A DNA stretch of 59,901 bases from an uncultured bacterium (GCA_905215385.1 CAJMPY010000016.1:1-59901); one strand, 5' to 3'. Shown: positions 17,585-26,897, numbered from the stretch's first letter. The notes: generated from the letters alone by a model not told the origin. Numbers and translations: made by a program.

Positions 17585-19480
17585 TTAAGCCGTATGCGCT
17601 TGCACAAGCGCCATCAGCTCATGCCAGGACCGGCGCTCGCGTAAGCGCTCGACCCCCTGGCGGTCCATAAAGATCTCAGCGAGCAGCGAGCTCAAGATCC
17701 GCGCCTCATCGCCGCCCGACCGGGCAAACGACACCATAAAGACGATATCGACCTCATGGCCGTATTCGTCCCAAAGAATGGGATGTTCGAGCAGGCCCAC
17801 GGTAACAAAGGCCTCGGCGCTCAAAGGATGCATCCCATGGGGCATGGCCACCCCATTGCCAAACGAGGTGGCACTCGCGCTCTCGCGCTCGGCAACCTCT
17901 TGGGCAAACTGGGCATCGACACGGCCGCTCTCGACGGCGCGCTCGGAGAGATATCGGAGAACGGCCTGCTTCGACGACGCCTCAACGCGGTTGAAGAACA
18001 GGGCACGGCTAAAGAAAGCGCTCAGGGAGTCCGATTGCGCAGCGTCATCACTCAGCACCTTGCGGATAGCGTTGACATCGCTCGTCTCCAAGAAGAAATC
18101 GACCTCGCGGACGGGCACAGGCAACTTGACGTTGAGCGGCACCGTTGTGAACACGTAGTCGATGTGCGAAAAGTCGAGCGTTCCCACGCGGGCGACGTCG
18201 CATGTCTCAATCGACTCGATATACATACCAAACTGCTTGCGGTACTGGTGCTCGAGCATACGGGCGCTTCCCGCTCCCGAGGCGCACACGATCAGGATGC
18301 GTTTGCGACGCGGCTGGTCGGCTTGCTGCTCGAGGGCCAGGGCAAATGCCATGGCGATGTAGCCGAGCTCCTCATCAGAGGGCTGGCTGCCAAAATGACG
18401 CTCGAGTACCTGCGAGGTGCCGGCCGCCATCGAATAGGCCAACGGAAACCTCGTCTTGATATCGGGCAGCATGGGGTTATCCATATGCATGTGATATTCA
18501 AGGCGATAACCCAGAGGGCCAATATGCCGAGCAAGGTTCATGCGAAGTTCAAGATCGCTGCTAAAGTCAAACCTAAACTCATCGTTGACCGTACGTACCA
18601 TCTCGGAAGCAATCTCCCACATCTCGTCCGAGATAACGGCAGAGCCCTTCTCGGGCACGCCCGTGCCCCTGCCGAGCAAATGGATTGCGATAAAGGCAAC
18701 CTCTTCTCGGGGCATGCTCACGCCCAGGGCATCCTTGATGTTTGCGGCAATCTGGAAAGCCGCGGCGTATTCGCGCGTTCCCTCCAGTTTTTGAACGTCC
18801 GATTCTGCAGCTGGGACATAGCAGCCCTGCTCGATGCGGCCAAGAGCGATGTAAAGATGCATGATGAGATTGCGGGATGCCAGCGAGCTCACCGTGACGG
18901 GCGAGGCCGTCAGGGCATCGTCCACACATGCGGCGATGGACCGCAGGTGCTCGGCGAGCTTTGCATCGTCGGTGTCGGGCAACACGGGCCTCACCAGCGA
19001 GGCCAGGCACAGGCGCCGTTGCGACTCCCCGCCCGCAACGCGGATTCCGTAGCGTGGGCGCTTTTCAAGCGTTAAGTCAAATTGGGCGAGTTTCTGCTCT
19101 ACCAGACGCATGTCATTGGACAGAGTCCGCGCCGAAACGTAGAGTAAATCCGCATACTCCTCAATCGTCACCCACTGGGACCGCATGAGGAGGTCGTTAA
19201 GAAGGAAGGACACACGGCCGTCGCGCGTATCAGGAATGCCCGGATGGGCCAGAGCCGCACCGTCTAGCAAGCGAGCAAGCTCATCTGCACGTGCAACATC
19301 GATACGATACTGCCCCTTGCTGCCAACGATGCGTGCAACCCCTGCAAGGTTGTCGTTTGCGCGATGGATATAGTTTCTCACGGCGCGCTCGCTTACCTCG
19401 AGACGCTTGGCAAGTACCGCGACAGCGACAGGCTGAGCGTCCTCGATCATATTTACAAGCTGCTTGACGCGAGCATCCAT
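17585..19480 (-). CDS. LicR/MtlR-type PRD-containing transcriptional activator
   Basis: 631 residues with the full modular plan: two HTH segments (about 1-60 and 85-125), PRD1 (about 165-270, His208 and His267), PRD2 (about 290-390, His319), an EIIB-like domain with Cys399 in IVCASGAGSARM, and an EIIA-like domain with His548 in GVAMPHGM. Activity would be set by phosphorylation from HPr and from the cellobiose PTS. The second PRD2 histidine appears absent: YIAMAFALALE stands where YIALHF is usual. GGAGGAGG precedes ATG at 19480. It heads the operon and most likely activates IIA-IIB-IIC-GH1 when the sugar is present. Confidence 0.9.
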   Translation of the reverse strand: MDARVKQLVNMIEDAQPVAVAVLAKRLEVSERAVRNYIHRANDNLAGVARIVGSKGQYRIDVARADELARLLDGAALAHPGIPDTRDGRVSFLLNDLLMRSQWVTIEEYADLLYVSARTLSNDMRLVEQKLAQFDLTLEKRPRYGIRVAGGESQRRLCLASLVRPVLPDTDDAKLAEHLRSIAACVDDALTASPVTVSSLASRNLIMHLYIALGRIEQGCYVPAAESDVQKLEGTREYAAAFQIAANIKDALGVSMPREEVAFIAIHLLGRGTGVPEKGSAVISDEMWEIASEMVRTVNDEFRFDFSSDLELRMNLARHIGPLGYRLEYHMHMDNPMLPDIKTRFPLAYSMAAGTSQVLERHFGSQPSDEELGYIAMAFALALEQQADQPRRKRILIVCASGAGSARMLEHQYRKQFGMYIESIETCDVARVGTLDFSHIDYVFTTVPLNVKLPVPVREVDFFLETSDVNAIRKVLSDDAAQSDSLSAFFSRALFFNRVEASSKQAVLRYLSERAVESGRVDAQFAQEVAERESASATSFGNGVAMPHGMHPLSAEAFVTVGLLEHPILWDEYGHEVDIVFMVSFARSGGDEARILSSLLAEIFMDRQGVERLRERRSWHELMALVQAHTA

Positions 19481-19596
19481 GTCCTCCTCCTTTCCCTGCG
19501 TCTAGTCTAACGCGGTAAAGAATGACACTCCACGTCGCGCTCGTTCCGCCAACTCGGAACAGGTTGCGGGGAGTCCAGCTGAGCTATGGAGAGCCT

Positions 19597-19812
19597 GGGG
19601 AAAGGGCCCGAAGGCAATGCGTCGGTGTGGGATGCGCCTTCCCAGCCATTGTGCAGTCATTGGGGACAGACTTAAATGAGTAGTCATTGGGGACGTTCTT
19701 GTTTGACTAGTCGTTTAAGAACGTCCCCAATGACTATTAAGGACTGTCCCAAGCTGCCGGCAGGAAAGGACCGTCCCCAAGTGCCGGGTTTGTCCCCAAT
19801 GACTAGGTGAAT
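19597..19812. repeat. Composite intergenic repeat locus 2
   Basis: Gene-free stretch. It holds one 14-mer unit (19629-19642, with a weak inverted partner about 30 bases before), the TTGGGGACAGACTTAAAT unit at 19656-19680, and a near-perfect 54-base palindrome (19-base arms 19682-19700 and 19717-19735 around a loop that itself contains GACTAGTC). A copy of the 49-base unit (19739-19787) follows, then another CCCCAATGACT end. The same modules occur near 13.5 kb in a different order. Confidence 0.8.
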
Positions 19813-20858
19813 AGCAAAAGCCCCGCAGTCGGAGCGGACTGCGGGGCTCATGAAGAGAGGCTAGTTTGTGGGCGCTTTGCCTGGCGCCCACGAGAGAGGC
19901 AACAGAGTAGAGACTACTCGTGGATGCGGGTACCGGAGAGGCCAGCCATGGTCTCGGCGGCCTTGTCCAGGGCGCCGATGATGCAGGTGCGGCCCTTGCG
20001 GGAACGGGCGAACTTGATGGCAGCGCGGACCTTGGGCTCCATGGAGCCCTTGCCGAACTGACCCTCGTCGGCCAGGCGCTCGGCCTCGTCGGCGGTGAGG
20101 TCCTCGAGCTCCTCCTGGTTGGGCTTGCCAAAGTTGATGGCGACATGCTCAACGGCAGTCAGCAGGAACAGAACGTCGGCGTCGCAGTCCTCGGCCAGCA
20201 GCTCGCCGCCCAGGTCCTTGTCGATGACGGCGGGAACGCCCTTGTAGCAGCCCTTGTTCTCGTAGTCGCGGACGACGGGGATGCCGCCGCCACCGCAGGC
20301 GATGACGATGAACTCGTTGTCGAGCAGGTTGAGGATGGAGTCAGCCTCGACGATCTTCTTGGGATCGGGGGAGGCGACGACGCGACGCCAGCCGCGGCCG
20401 GAATCCTCGACGAAGACCTTGGAGGGATCCTCGGCCATGAACTCCTTGGCCTGCTCCTCGGTGTAGAAGGGGCCGATCGGCTTGGTCGGGTTCTTGAACG
20501 CGGGATCGTCGGGATCGCACTCGATCTGGGTGACGACGGTGGCGGCGTGCCAACGCTTATAGCGCTTGTGCATCTCGCGGCCGATGCCCTGCTGCAGGTG
20601 GTAGCCGATGTAGCCCTGGGACATGGCGCCGCACTCGGGCAGCGGCATCTCGGGGGTGCCGATGGCATCGTGGGCAGCGGCGAAGGCGTTCTGGATCATG
20701 CCGACCTGCGGGCCGTTGCCGTGGGTGATGATGATCTCGTTGCCCTGCTCGATAAGACCAAGGAGAGCGTGGGCGGTGTTGCTCACGGCCTCGATCTGCT
20801 CGACGGGGTTGTTGCCGAGGGCGTTGCCGCCGAGGGCGACGACAATACGATCGGGCTT
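19813..20858. repeat. Long direct repeat, copy A (arcC block)
   Basis: From AGCAAAAGCCCC at 19813 to TCGGGCTT at 20858 this block appears base-for-base identical to 26944-27989, an offset of 7,131. It covers the arcC terminator and nearly all of arcC; only the first codons of the gene (20859-20876) and the upstream DNA differ. Confidence 0.88.
19819..19848 (-). terminator. Terminator of the arc operon
   Basis: Twelve-base perfect stem (19819-19830 with 19837-19848), followed on the minus strand by CTTTTG. It is 65 bases past the arcC stop codon and is duplicated exactly at 26950-26979. Confidence 0.85.
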
Positions 20859-20876
20859 ACCGTACGGTTTACTCAT
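19914..20876 (-). CDS. arcC: Carbamate kinase (copy 1)
   Basis: 320 residues, normal for the family. VALGGNALGN (Gly-rich N-terminus), THGNGPQVG, the CGGGGIPV segment and VIDKDL with LLTAVEHV mark an amino-acid kinase fold of the carbamate kinase type. It converts carbamoyl phosphate and ADP to ATP, CO2 and ammonia, the energy-yielding last step of the arginine deiminase pathway. It follows arcB by 23 bases and is the last gene of the yfcC-arcA-arcB-arcC unit. Apart from residue 5 (Tyr here, Leu in copy 2) its protein is identical to that of copy 2 at 27045-28007. Confidence 0.96.
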   Translation of the reverse strand: MSKPYGKPDRIVVALGGNALGNNPVEQIEAVSNTAHALLGLIEQGNEIIITHGNGPQVGMIQNAFAAAHDAIGTPEMPLPECGAMSQGYIGYHLQQGIGREMHKRYKRWHAATVVTQIECDPDDPAFKNPTKPIGPFYTEEQAKEFMAEDPSKVFVEDSGRGWRRVVASPDPKKIVEADSILNLLDNEFIVIACGGGGIPVVRDYENKGCYKGVPAVIDKDLGGELLAEDCDADVLFLLTAVEHVAINFGKPNQEELEDLTADEAERLADEGQFGKGSMEPKVRAAIKFARSRKGRTCIIGALDKAAETMAGLSGTRIHE

Positions 20877-20899
20877 AGTGTTCGTTCACTTCCCAGCTA

Positions 20900-21907
20900 T
20901 TAGCGAAGCGTCGCGTACATCATGGCCTTAATGGTATGCATGCGGTTCTCGGCCTCCTGGAACACACGAGACTGCGCGCTCTCAAAGACCTCGTCGGAAA
21001 CCTCCATCTCGGTCACGCCGAATTTCTCGGCAATCTCGGCGCCGATGGTGGTCTGCGTATCGTGGAAGCTCGGCAGGCAGTGCATAAAGATGGCGCCGGG
21101 GTTTGCCTTGGCCATGACCTCGGGCGTTACTCGATAGGGAGAGAGAAGATCGATTCGGCTCTTCCACAGCTCCTCAGCCTGGCCCATACCGACCCAAACG
21201 TCCGTATAGATCACGTCTGCATCCTTGACGCCCTCCTCGATATCCTCAGTGAGCTGGATCGTGCAGCCATTCTGAGCGGCGATCTCCTGGCAGCGCTCAA
21301 GAAGCTCGGGATCGAAGTGCGTGGCGCCCTCGACATCGCCCTTGGGTCCGCAGGAGCAGAAGTTAATGCCGAGCTTGGCGCAGATAACCATCAGGGAGTC
21401 GCTGACGTTGCCCTGCTCCTTGCCCATATAGGTGAGCTTCATGCCGCGCGTGTCGCCAAACTCCTCACGCATGGTAAGAATGTCGGCAAGGGCCTGGGTG
21501 GGATGGTACTCATTGGTCAGACCGTTCCAGACGGGAACGCCAGCCTTGGCGGCAAGCTCCTCGACGATAGACTGGTCAGAACCACGGTACTCGATACCGT
21601 CATACATACGGCCGAGCACGCGGGCGGTATCCTCGATGGACTCTTTCTTGCCCATCTGCGACGAGCCGGGGTCGAGGTAGGTCACGCCCATACCCAGGTC
21701 CATACCGCCGACCTCAAAGGCACAGCGCGTGCGCGTGGAGGTCTTCTCAAACAGCAGGACAATGTTCTTGCCCTCGAGAAAGCGGTGCGGATAACCGGCG
21801 CGCTTCATATCCTTGAAGTTCTTTGAGAGGTCGAGCATGTACTCGATTTCCTCGGACGTAAAGTCAAGCAGGGTAAGAACGCTTCGACCAGAAAGATTAA
21901 GAGCCAT
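20900..21907 (-). CDS. arcB: Catabolic ornithine carbamoyltransferase
   Basis: 335 residues. The carbamoyl-phosphate loop STRTRCAFE, HPTQALAD, the ornithine-binding SMG-like region and HCLPSFHD are all present. In this operon it runs catabolically: citrulline and phosphate to ornithine and carbamoyl phosphate. ATG at 21907 (MALNLSGRS) has AAAGGA upstream; the open frame begins 20 codons earlier without a site. It sits between arcA and arcC. The anabolic argF would have similar sequence, so the catabolic call is from context. Confidence 0.95.
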   Translation of the reverse strand: MALNLSGRSVLTLLDFTSEEIEYMLDLSKNFKDMKRAGYPHRFLEGKNIVLLFEKTSTRTRCAFEVGGMDLGMGVTYLDPGSSQMGKKESIEDTARVLGRMYDGIEYRGSDQSIVEELAAKAGVPVWNGLTNEYHPTQALADILTMREEFGDTRGMKLTYMGKEQGNVSDSLMVICAKLGINFCSCGPKGDVEGATHFDPELLERCQEIAAQNGCTIQLTEDIEEGVKDADVIYTDVWVGMGQAEELWKSRIDLLSPYRVTPEVMAKANPGAIFMHCLPSFHDTQTTIGAEIAEKFGVTEMEVSDEVFESAQSRVFQEAENRMHTIKAMMYATLR

Positions 21908-21993
21908 GATTTGAGTCCTTTCGATTGTTGGAACACACAAGGAGGGATGGGCGGCGCAGACGCACACGCGCCGCCCAGATACGCTAAAGCTGA

Positions 21994-23238
21994 CTAGATT
22001 TCCTCACGCCAGAACGGCATGGTCATGCAGCGCGGGCCGCCGCGACCGCGAGAAAGCTCCTCGGAGGGAGCGACGAGCAGCTCGACGCCAGCCTTGTAAA
22101 GAGCATCGTTGGTGACAACGTTGCGCTCATACACGCAGACCTTGCCCGGTGCGACCGCAAGAGTGTTGGAACCATCGTTCCACTGCTCACGGGAAGCCTC
22201 GATCGGATCGCCGCCACCGCACTCAATCATGGTGATATGGTCCATACCCGTCGCAAGCTCGAGGATATGCTGCAGGGTGCCCTCGAGTTCCTCGATATGC
22301 ACCTCCCCCTCCGAATCGCCCTTGGTCAAGCGGTAGGCACGAAGCGTCTGGTAGATGCCGGGATAGACCGTGAACTTATCGCGATCGACCTGCGTGCAGA
22401 CGGTGTCGAGGTGCATGTAGGCATAGCCGTGCGGAATCTTGATGGCATAGATGTTCTCGATCTCGGCCTCATCGGAACCCCAGAACATATTCTTGGCGAG
22501 CTCATCGATGGCTGCAGTCTGGGTGCGCTCGGAAATACCGATGGCGAGCGTCTTGGCGTTGATGTTGAGGATATCGCCGCCCTCGATATGCCACTCGCTG
22601 TTGTGGTCGTACCAGATGGGGCTACCGGCGTAATCGGGATGGTTGCGCAGCACCGTTTCGTAGAAGATTACCTCGCGGTTGCGCTGATTCCAGTACATGC
22701 GGTTCATGGTAGCGCCCTTGCCCACGACAGCCAGAGGGTCACGGGAGAAATACGAGGCCGGCATGGGGAACAGCACCATATCGTCAGCCTTCAACTCCTC
22801 GCCGTCCATACTGGCAAGAGAACCGCCAACCTTGGGGATCTCGAGGTCGCGAACGTAGAGGCCGCCCATGGCAGCAAGGACAAACTCCTTGTTGTCCTTA
22901 ATCGAATCAAGCTTCTCGACAACGGCCTGGCGAAGGGCCGCGTTGGAGATGCCGGACTCACCCATGAACTTCGTCATGAACTCTGCGCGAGTGCCCTCGA
23001 CTTTGTCAAACGTCTCAGCGAGCAGCTCTTCCATATAGACGACCTCGGCGCCAGCGCCGCGAAGAAGGTCGGTAAACTGATCGTGCTCTTTCTGGGCATA
23101 GTCCAGATAGAACGCGTCGTGAATCCAAACGCGGTCGAAATCCTCCGCCTTCATGTTTACAAGATCCATACCGGGGCGATGGACGCACACCTTCTTGAGG
23201 GCGCCAATCTCGCTATGAACGTTCAGTCCTTTGTTCAT
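21994..23238 (-). CDS. arcA: Arginine deiminase (primary copy)
   Basis: 414 residues, normal length. Catalytic residues of the guanidine-modifying fold are visible: Asp in FSRDPL, HIEGGD, HLDT and the nucleophile Cys404 in GGPRCMTMP. It hydrolyses arginine to citrulline and ammonia. The usual Asn of the PMPNxxFTRD block is Ala here (PMPASYFSRD), a mild departure worth noting. Strong GAAGGA site before ATG at 23238. It lies between the YfcC-like transporter and arcB in the arc operon. Confidence 0.96.
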   Translation of the reverse strand: MNKGLNVHSEIGALKKVCVHRPGMDLVNMKAEDFDRVWIHDAFYLDYAQKEHDQFTDLLRGAGAEVVYMEELLAETFDKVEGTRAEFMTKFMGESGISNAALRQAVVEKLDSIKDNKEFVLAAMGGLYVRDLEIPKVGGSLASMDGEELKADDMVLFPMPASYFSRDPLAVVGKGATMNRMYWNQRNREVIFYETVLRNHPDYAGSPIWYDHNSEWHIEGGDILNINAKTLAIGISERTQTAAIDELAKNMFWGSDEAEIENIYAIKIPHGYAYMHLDTVCTQVDRDKFTVYPGIYQTLRAYRLTKGDSEGEVHIEELEGTLQHILELATGMDHITMIECGGGDPIEASREQWNDGSNTLAVAPGKVCVYERNVVTNDALYKAGVELLVAPSEELSRGRGGPRCMTMPFWREEI

Positions 23239-23280
23239 CTCTATCCTTCTTTCTCACAACTTGTATGTGGGGTTTTGCAT

Positions 23281-24717
23281 TTACGGCAGGGGGATAAGAC
23301 CCGAAACCGCAGTGAATGCCATGCAGATAACGCTTACGACCAGGAAGAATTTCCAAGCGACCTTCCACCACTGGCCTAGCGGAATCTTGCAGACGCCAAG
23401 ACCGGCAACGAGCATCGCGCTTGTTGGCGAAATGAGAGACATGGCCGCGCTGCCCATGGAAAGACCAGTAACTGCGGCCTCGGGGTTTAAGCCCATCAGC
23501 TCAACAAGCGGGCCGAAAATGGGAATCGTAAGAGCAGCGATGCCCGAGGAGCTCGGAACGAGGATCGACAGAAGGTTATCCACGACATAGAGAATGCTCG
23601 TAAAGATAACTGCCGGAACTCCGGAGAGAGCCGTGGCGAGCGTGTTGAGAATCGTATCGATGATGAGGCCGTCATTGGCGATTACGAGGATTCCGCGGGC
23701 GAGGCCAACAACGATGGCAGAGAACGCGAAGTCTGCAATTCCCTTAACGAACTCGCCAGCGATCTCCTTCTCATTCATCCCGGAAACAACACCCGAAAGA
23801 AGGGCCATGGCCAAGAAAATCGCAGAGATTTCGTTCATGTACCAGCCCTGGGCCACCAGACCCCAAATGATGGCGGCAAGTCCAAGCACGAAAATAACCA
23901 TAACGGCTTTCTGCCTACCGGTGAACTCGCTATCGAGGAGATTCTCGTCCGCACCAAACTCTTTGCGCTTCTCGATATCATCGTGGAAAGCTGGGGATGC
24001 CTCGGGATTCTTCTTAACCTTGAGGGCATACATCACAACCCATGCGATGGCAACTGCAGTGAGCACGACAAGGGCGATAGTACGCAACCAAAGCTGGGGG
24101 TTGCCCTGGATACCGAGGATGCCCTGGGAAATCAGGACGTTGAACGGGTTTACGGTAGATGCGATGTATCCGATACGGGCACCCACAAACACCGTCATGA
24201 ACGCTGTAATTGAGTCGAAGCCCATGGCCATCATGATCGGCATAAGAATCGCAAAGAACGGAAGCGTCTCCTCTGCCATACCAAAGGTGCTGCCGCCCAA
24301 AGCAAAAAGCACCATTAGGATCGGAATGATGAGGACGTCCTTGCTCTTGAACTTCTTCACCACTCGGGCGACGCCGCTCGTGATGGCTCCGGTCGCCGTG
24401 ATGACCTGGAAGGAACCTCCCACGATCATAATGAATGCAACGACCTCGACCGCTTGCTGGATGCCGATCGCAGGGGCCTCAAGTACTTCGAAGATGCCTT
24501 GGCGAAGATCGACCTCGTTGCCGTCCTCGTCCGTATAGACCTTATCGACAGGCTCATAGGTGCCCGAGACCGTTACCTCGCGACCGTTAACCTCCTGGCG
24601 CTCAAACGAACCCGAAGGCACGACCCAGGTCAGAACGGCAAATACGGCCATCAAGACGAGAATGATGGTGTACACGTGCGGGACTCGAAGAGTGCGCTTC
24701 TTTTCTGTCTCTGCCAT
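23281..24717 (-). CDS. YfcC-family transporter, probable arginine/ornithine antiporter
   Basis: 478 residues with about 12 hydrophobic helices. The N-terminal VPHVYTIILVLMAVFAVLTW and the EVVAFIMIVGGSF, TAFMTVFVGARIGYI and VPSSSGIAALT segments match the YfcC/C4-dicarboxylate-anaerobic-carrier family, whose members frequently stand in for ArcD in arginine deiminase operons. A membrane-external loop lies between helices 1 and 2 (about 35-80). GGAGGAG precedes ATG at 24717. As first gene of the arc operon it most likely exchanges arginine for ornithine, which needs no energy; this role is inferred from position. Confidence 0.85.
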   Translation of the reverse strand: MAETEKKRTLRVPHVYTIILVLMAVFAVLTWVVPSGSFERQEVNGREVTVSGTYEPVDKVYTDEDGNEVDLRQGIFEVLEAPAIGIQQAVEVVAFIMIVGGSFQVITATGAITSGVARVVKKFKSKDVLIIPILMVLFALGGSTFGMAEETLPFFAILMPIMMAMGFDSITAFMTVFVGARIGYIASTVNPFNVLISQGILGIQGNPQLWLRTIALVVLTAVAIAWVVMYALKVKKNPEASPAFHDDIEKRKEFGADENLLDSEFTGRQKAVMVIFVLGLAAIIWGLVAQGWYMNEISAIFLAMALLSGVVSGMNEKEIAGEFVKGIADFAFSAIVVGLARGILVIANDGLIIDTILNTLATALSGVPAVIFTSILYVVDNLLSILVPSSSGIAALTIPIFGPLVELMGLNPEAAVTGLSMGSAAMSLISPTSAMLVAGLGVCKIPLGQWWKVAWKFFLVVSVICMAFTAVSGLIPLP

Positions 24718-24994
24718 CTCTCCTCCTTAATTCAGGGGTTTTTCGTTGCCGGCAAAGCCATTGTGTCATCGCGCAAAACACCCTTCCGTCTCTTCGCCCG
24801 CCAACGAAGCGCATCGACCCGTAAACGGATTCCAGATTGATGTAATTCGTCAATTGTCTCTTTAAATAGATGTTTAACATCAATTACTAGCCTTGTTCAT
24901 GCCATTCTCCTGTGACAAATATGATGTAAATTGAATCAATCTCGTAATGTGCCACTATGGAAGCAATCAATACTCATCGCCAAAGCGAGGTCTT
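24718..24994. promoter_or_regulatory. Divergent control region of the two arginine deiminase units
   Basis: About 277 bases, AT-richer than its surroundings, between the leftward arc operon and the rightward second deiminase. The element TGATGTWA occurs three times: 24838 (+), about 24876-24883 (-) and 24922 (+). It forms part of ATTGA-N9-TCAAT at 24836-24854 and the near-palindrome GATGTTTAACATC at 24869-24881. A possible promoter for the rightward gene is TTGAAT (24931) and CACTAT (24953), 16 bases apart. The symmetric sites are candidate operators for ArgR-like, FNR-like or the neighbouring S24-type regulator. Confidence 0.45.
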
Positions 24995-26245
24995 ATGTCC
25001 GCACTACATGTTCAAAACGAAATAGGAAAGCTAAAAAAGGCCCTCCTGCACTGCCCCGGCTCCGAAACGCGCAATTACCCCGACGGGCAGTTCAATCAAG
25101 TCTTTACGCTACGCCCGTCTAGCAGCTCATTCGATCTTGAAAAGGCTCTCAAGGAGCATCATGCTTACTCGGCGATGCTCGAGCGCGAAGGAGTAGAGAT
25201 TCTCTATCTTGAAAACCTTCTTACCGAAGCCCTTGATGCGACAGACCAAGCGCGTCGCTCCTTTATCGATAGCTTCATTAGAGAATGCGGCGCGTGCGGC
25301 ATTGAGCTCGAGTCCGCTATTCGCGATTACCTCGAGCACATCGAGGGCTCCCGCGCTCTGGCCCAAGCGGCCGTCAACGGCATCCGTTATTCCCAGGTCT
25401 TCGACACGGATAAAGAGATGTTCAGCCTCGCAAAACTGACAGGAGACGCATATTCGCCTGACGACCTTCTCGTAGGCCCCCTTAACACCATGTGGTTCAC
25501 GCGCGATCCGGCGAGCGTCATCGGCGAAGGTGTCACGCTCAACCATATGTACTGGTCAGAGCGCAACCGTGAGGTTATCGCCTACAAAACGATTTTTAGC
25601 TATCACCCGGATTTCCGCGAGATCCCTCAGTTCTTCAAGCATGAATCGACTTACCACATTGAAGGCGGCGACCTGCACAACCTCAATAGCGAGAACGTTG
25701 CCGTTGGTATATCCCAACGAACCGAGCCGGCAGCGATAGATACCCTAGCAAATAACTTGCTCTGGGATGAGCGCTCAACTATTGAGTCCGTATGGGCCAT
25801 TCAGGTTCCCTACGATGATCTCTGTATTCATCTCGACACATACTTCACTCGTGTTGGCTACGAGACATTCCTCGTAGCCCGGGAGCTTCTCGATCAAGCG
25901 CGAGTCTACCGCATTACACGGGGCAGATCGGAAAGGACAACCCGGGCGCGCCATGTCGAAGGTGGGCTGAAAGAAGCCTTGAGATTAGCCCTGGGTTCAA
26001 GCTCGCTGCAATTCATCCCTTGCGGCGGTTCAAATCCCGGAGCGGCGGAGGTCGAAAGAACCAACAATGCCATAAGCACCCTTTGCCTGGAGCCCGGCAA
26101 GGTCTGCGTATACGAAGAGAACGCCGAGACTAACAAAGCACTGGAGCAGGCGGGCATTGAACTTGTGCCCATCTCTATCTTTGAGCTGACAAACGGCTTT
26201 GGCGGCCCCAGCTGCCTCTGCCTTCCCCTCGTCCGCGCTTCATAA
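24995..26245 (+). CDS. Second arginine deiminase
   Basis: 416 residues, clearly a paralogue of arcA at 21994-23238 but diverged along its whole length. The catalytic set is intact: FTRDPA, HIEGGD, HLDT and Cys407 in GGPSCLCLP near the C-terminus, so it should be active on arginine or a close guanidino compound. Its base composition is lower in GC than arcA. ATG at 24995 has GCGAGG four bases upstream; a frame 16 codons longer has no site. It runs opposite to the arc operon and is one base from the following regulator gene, so the pair is probably co-transcribed and coupled. Confidence 0.88.
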   Translation: MSALHVQNEIGKLKKALLHCPGSETRNYPDGQFNQVFTLRPSSSSFDLEKALKEHHAYSAMLEREGVEILYLENLLTEALDATDQARRSFIDSFIRECGACGIELESAIRDYLEHIEGSRALAQAAVNGIRYSQVFDTDKEMFSLAKLTGDAYSPDDLLVGPLNTMWFTRDPASVIGEGVTLNHMYWSERNREVIAYKTIFSYHPDFREIPQFFKHESTYHIEGGDLHNLNSENVAVGISQRTEPAAIDTLANNLLWDERSTIESVWAIQVPYDDLCIHLDTYFTRVGYETFLVARELLDQARVYRITRGRSERTTRARHVEGGLKEALRLALGSSSLQFIPCGGSNPGAAEVERTNNAISTLCLEPGKVCVYEENAETNKALEQAGIELVPISIFELTNGFGGPSCLCLPLVRAS

Positions 26246-26246
26246 C

Positions 26247-26897
26247 ATGGGAACGGGTCAAAACATAAAGGCTCTTCGCAAGCGCGAGCAGCTCACGCAA
26301 GAGGAGTTCGCGGCACTCATCGGCGTCTCCAAAGAAACGGTATGCCGTTGGGAAAAGGACCGCTATGCCATCCGCCGGTCAACATTGCTCAAGATCGTAT
26401 CGAAATTCAATCTGCCGCACGACGATCTCACATCTGAAACCGCAGGGCTTGCCGCAAAGCTCGACTACGAGGGGCAGAAGCGGAAATCCAAGGAAACTAC
26501 TACTGACCCCCTTTGCGATGTATTTAAAATCCAGATGAATGGAGGCAGAACGGGACTTAAGCAGACCGGAACAACGGCGCTCCCCTCATCCGTATTCAAA
26601 AACCATCGCGGGTGCTTTTTTGTTCAAATGGACACATCTGCCATGTCCAAATGCTATCCGATAGGATCCCTTCTCCTGGTGGACCCCAACCTGAAACCCT
26701 GGAACGGATGCTCCGTCATCGCCTTGGCCGATAATTCCAGAATGGTCATACGGCGATATAGCACCGGCACGAACACCGTGATGCTGTCATCCTACTCATA
26801 TCGCACGTCGGAACCGGATATTGTGCTGGACAAACGCCGAATCAGGATTCTCGGAGTCATCGTCTGGTTTCAGGCATCCCATGACCTGAGCATCTAA
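26247..26897 (+). CDS. XRE-type regulator with S24/LexA-like C-terminal domain
   Basis: About 216 residues. A Cro/C1-type HTH (residues about 5-60: LRKREQLTQEEFAALIGVSKETVCRWE) is followed by a linker and a LexA/CI-type S24 domain (about 120-215). The nucleophile-like Ser lies in MDTSAMSKCYPIGS, but the general-base Lys position reads VIRRYS, so autocleavage may be lost. ATG at 26247 is one base after the deiminase stop with no independent ribosome site, which suggests translational coupling. It probably regulates the divergent arginine genes. Base composition is AT-richer than the flanks, a sign of separate acquisition. Confidence 0.8.
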   Translation: MGTGQNIKALRKREQLTQEEFAALIGVSKETVCRWEKDRYAIRRSTLLKIVSKFNLPHDDLTSETAGLAAKLDYEGQKRKSKETTTDPLCDVFKIQMNGGRTGLKQTGTTALPSSVFKNHRGCFFVQMDTSAMSKCYPIGSLLLVDPNLKPWNGCSVIALADNSRMVIRRYSTGTNTVMLSSYSYRTSEPDIVLDKRRIRILGVIVWFQASHDLSI

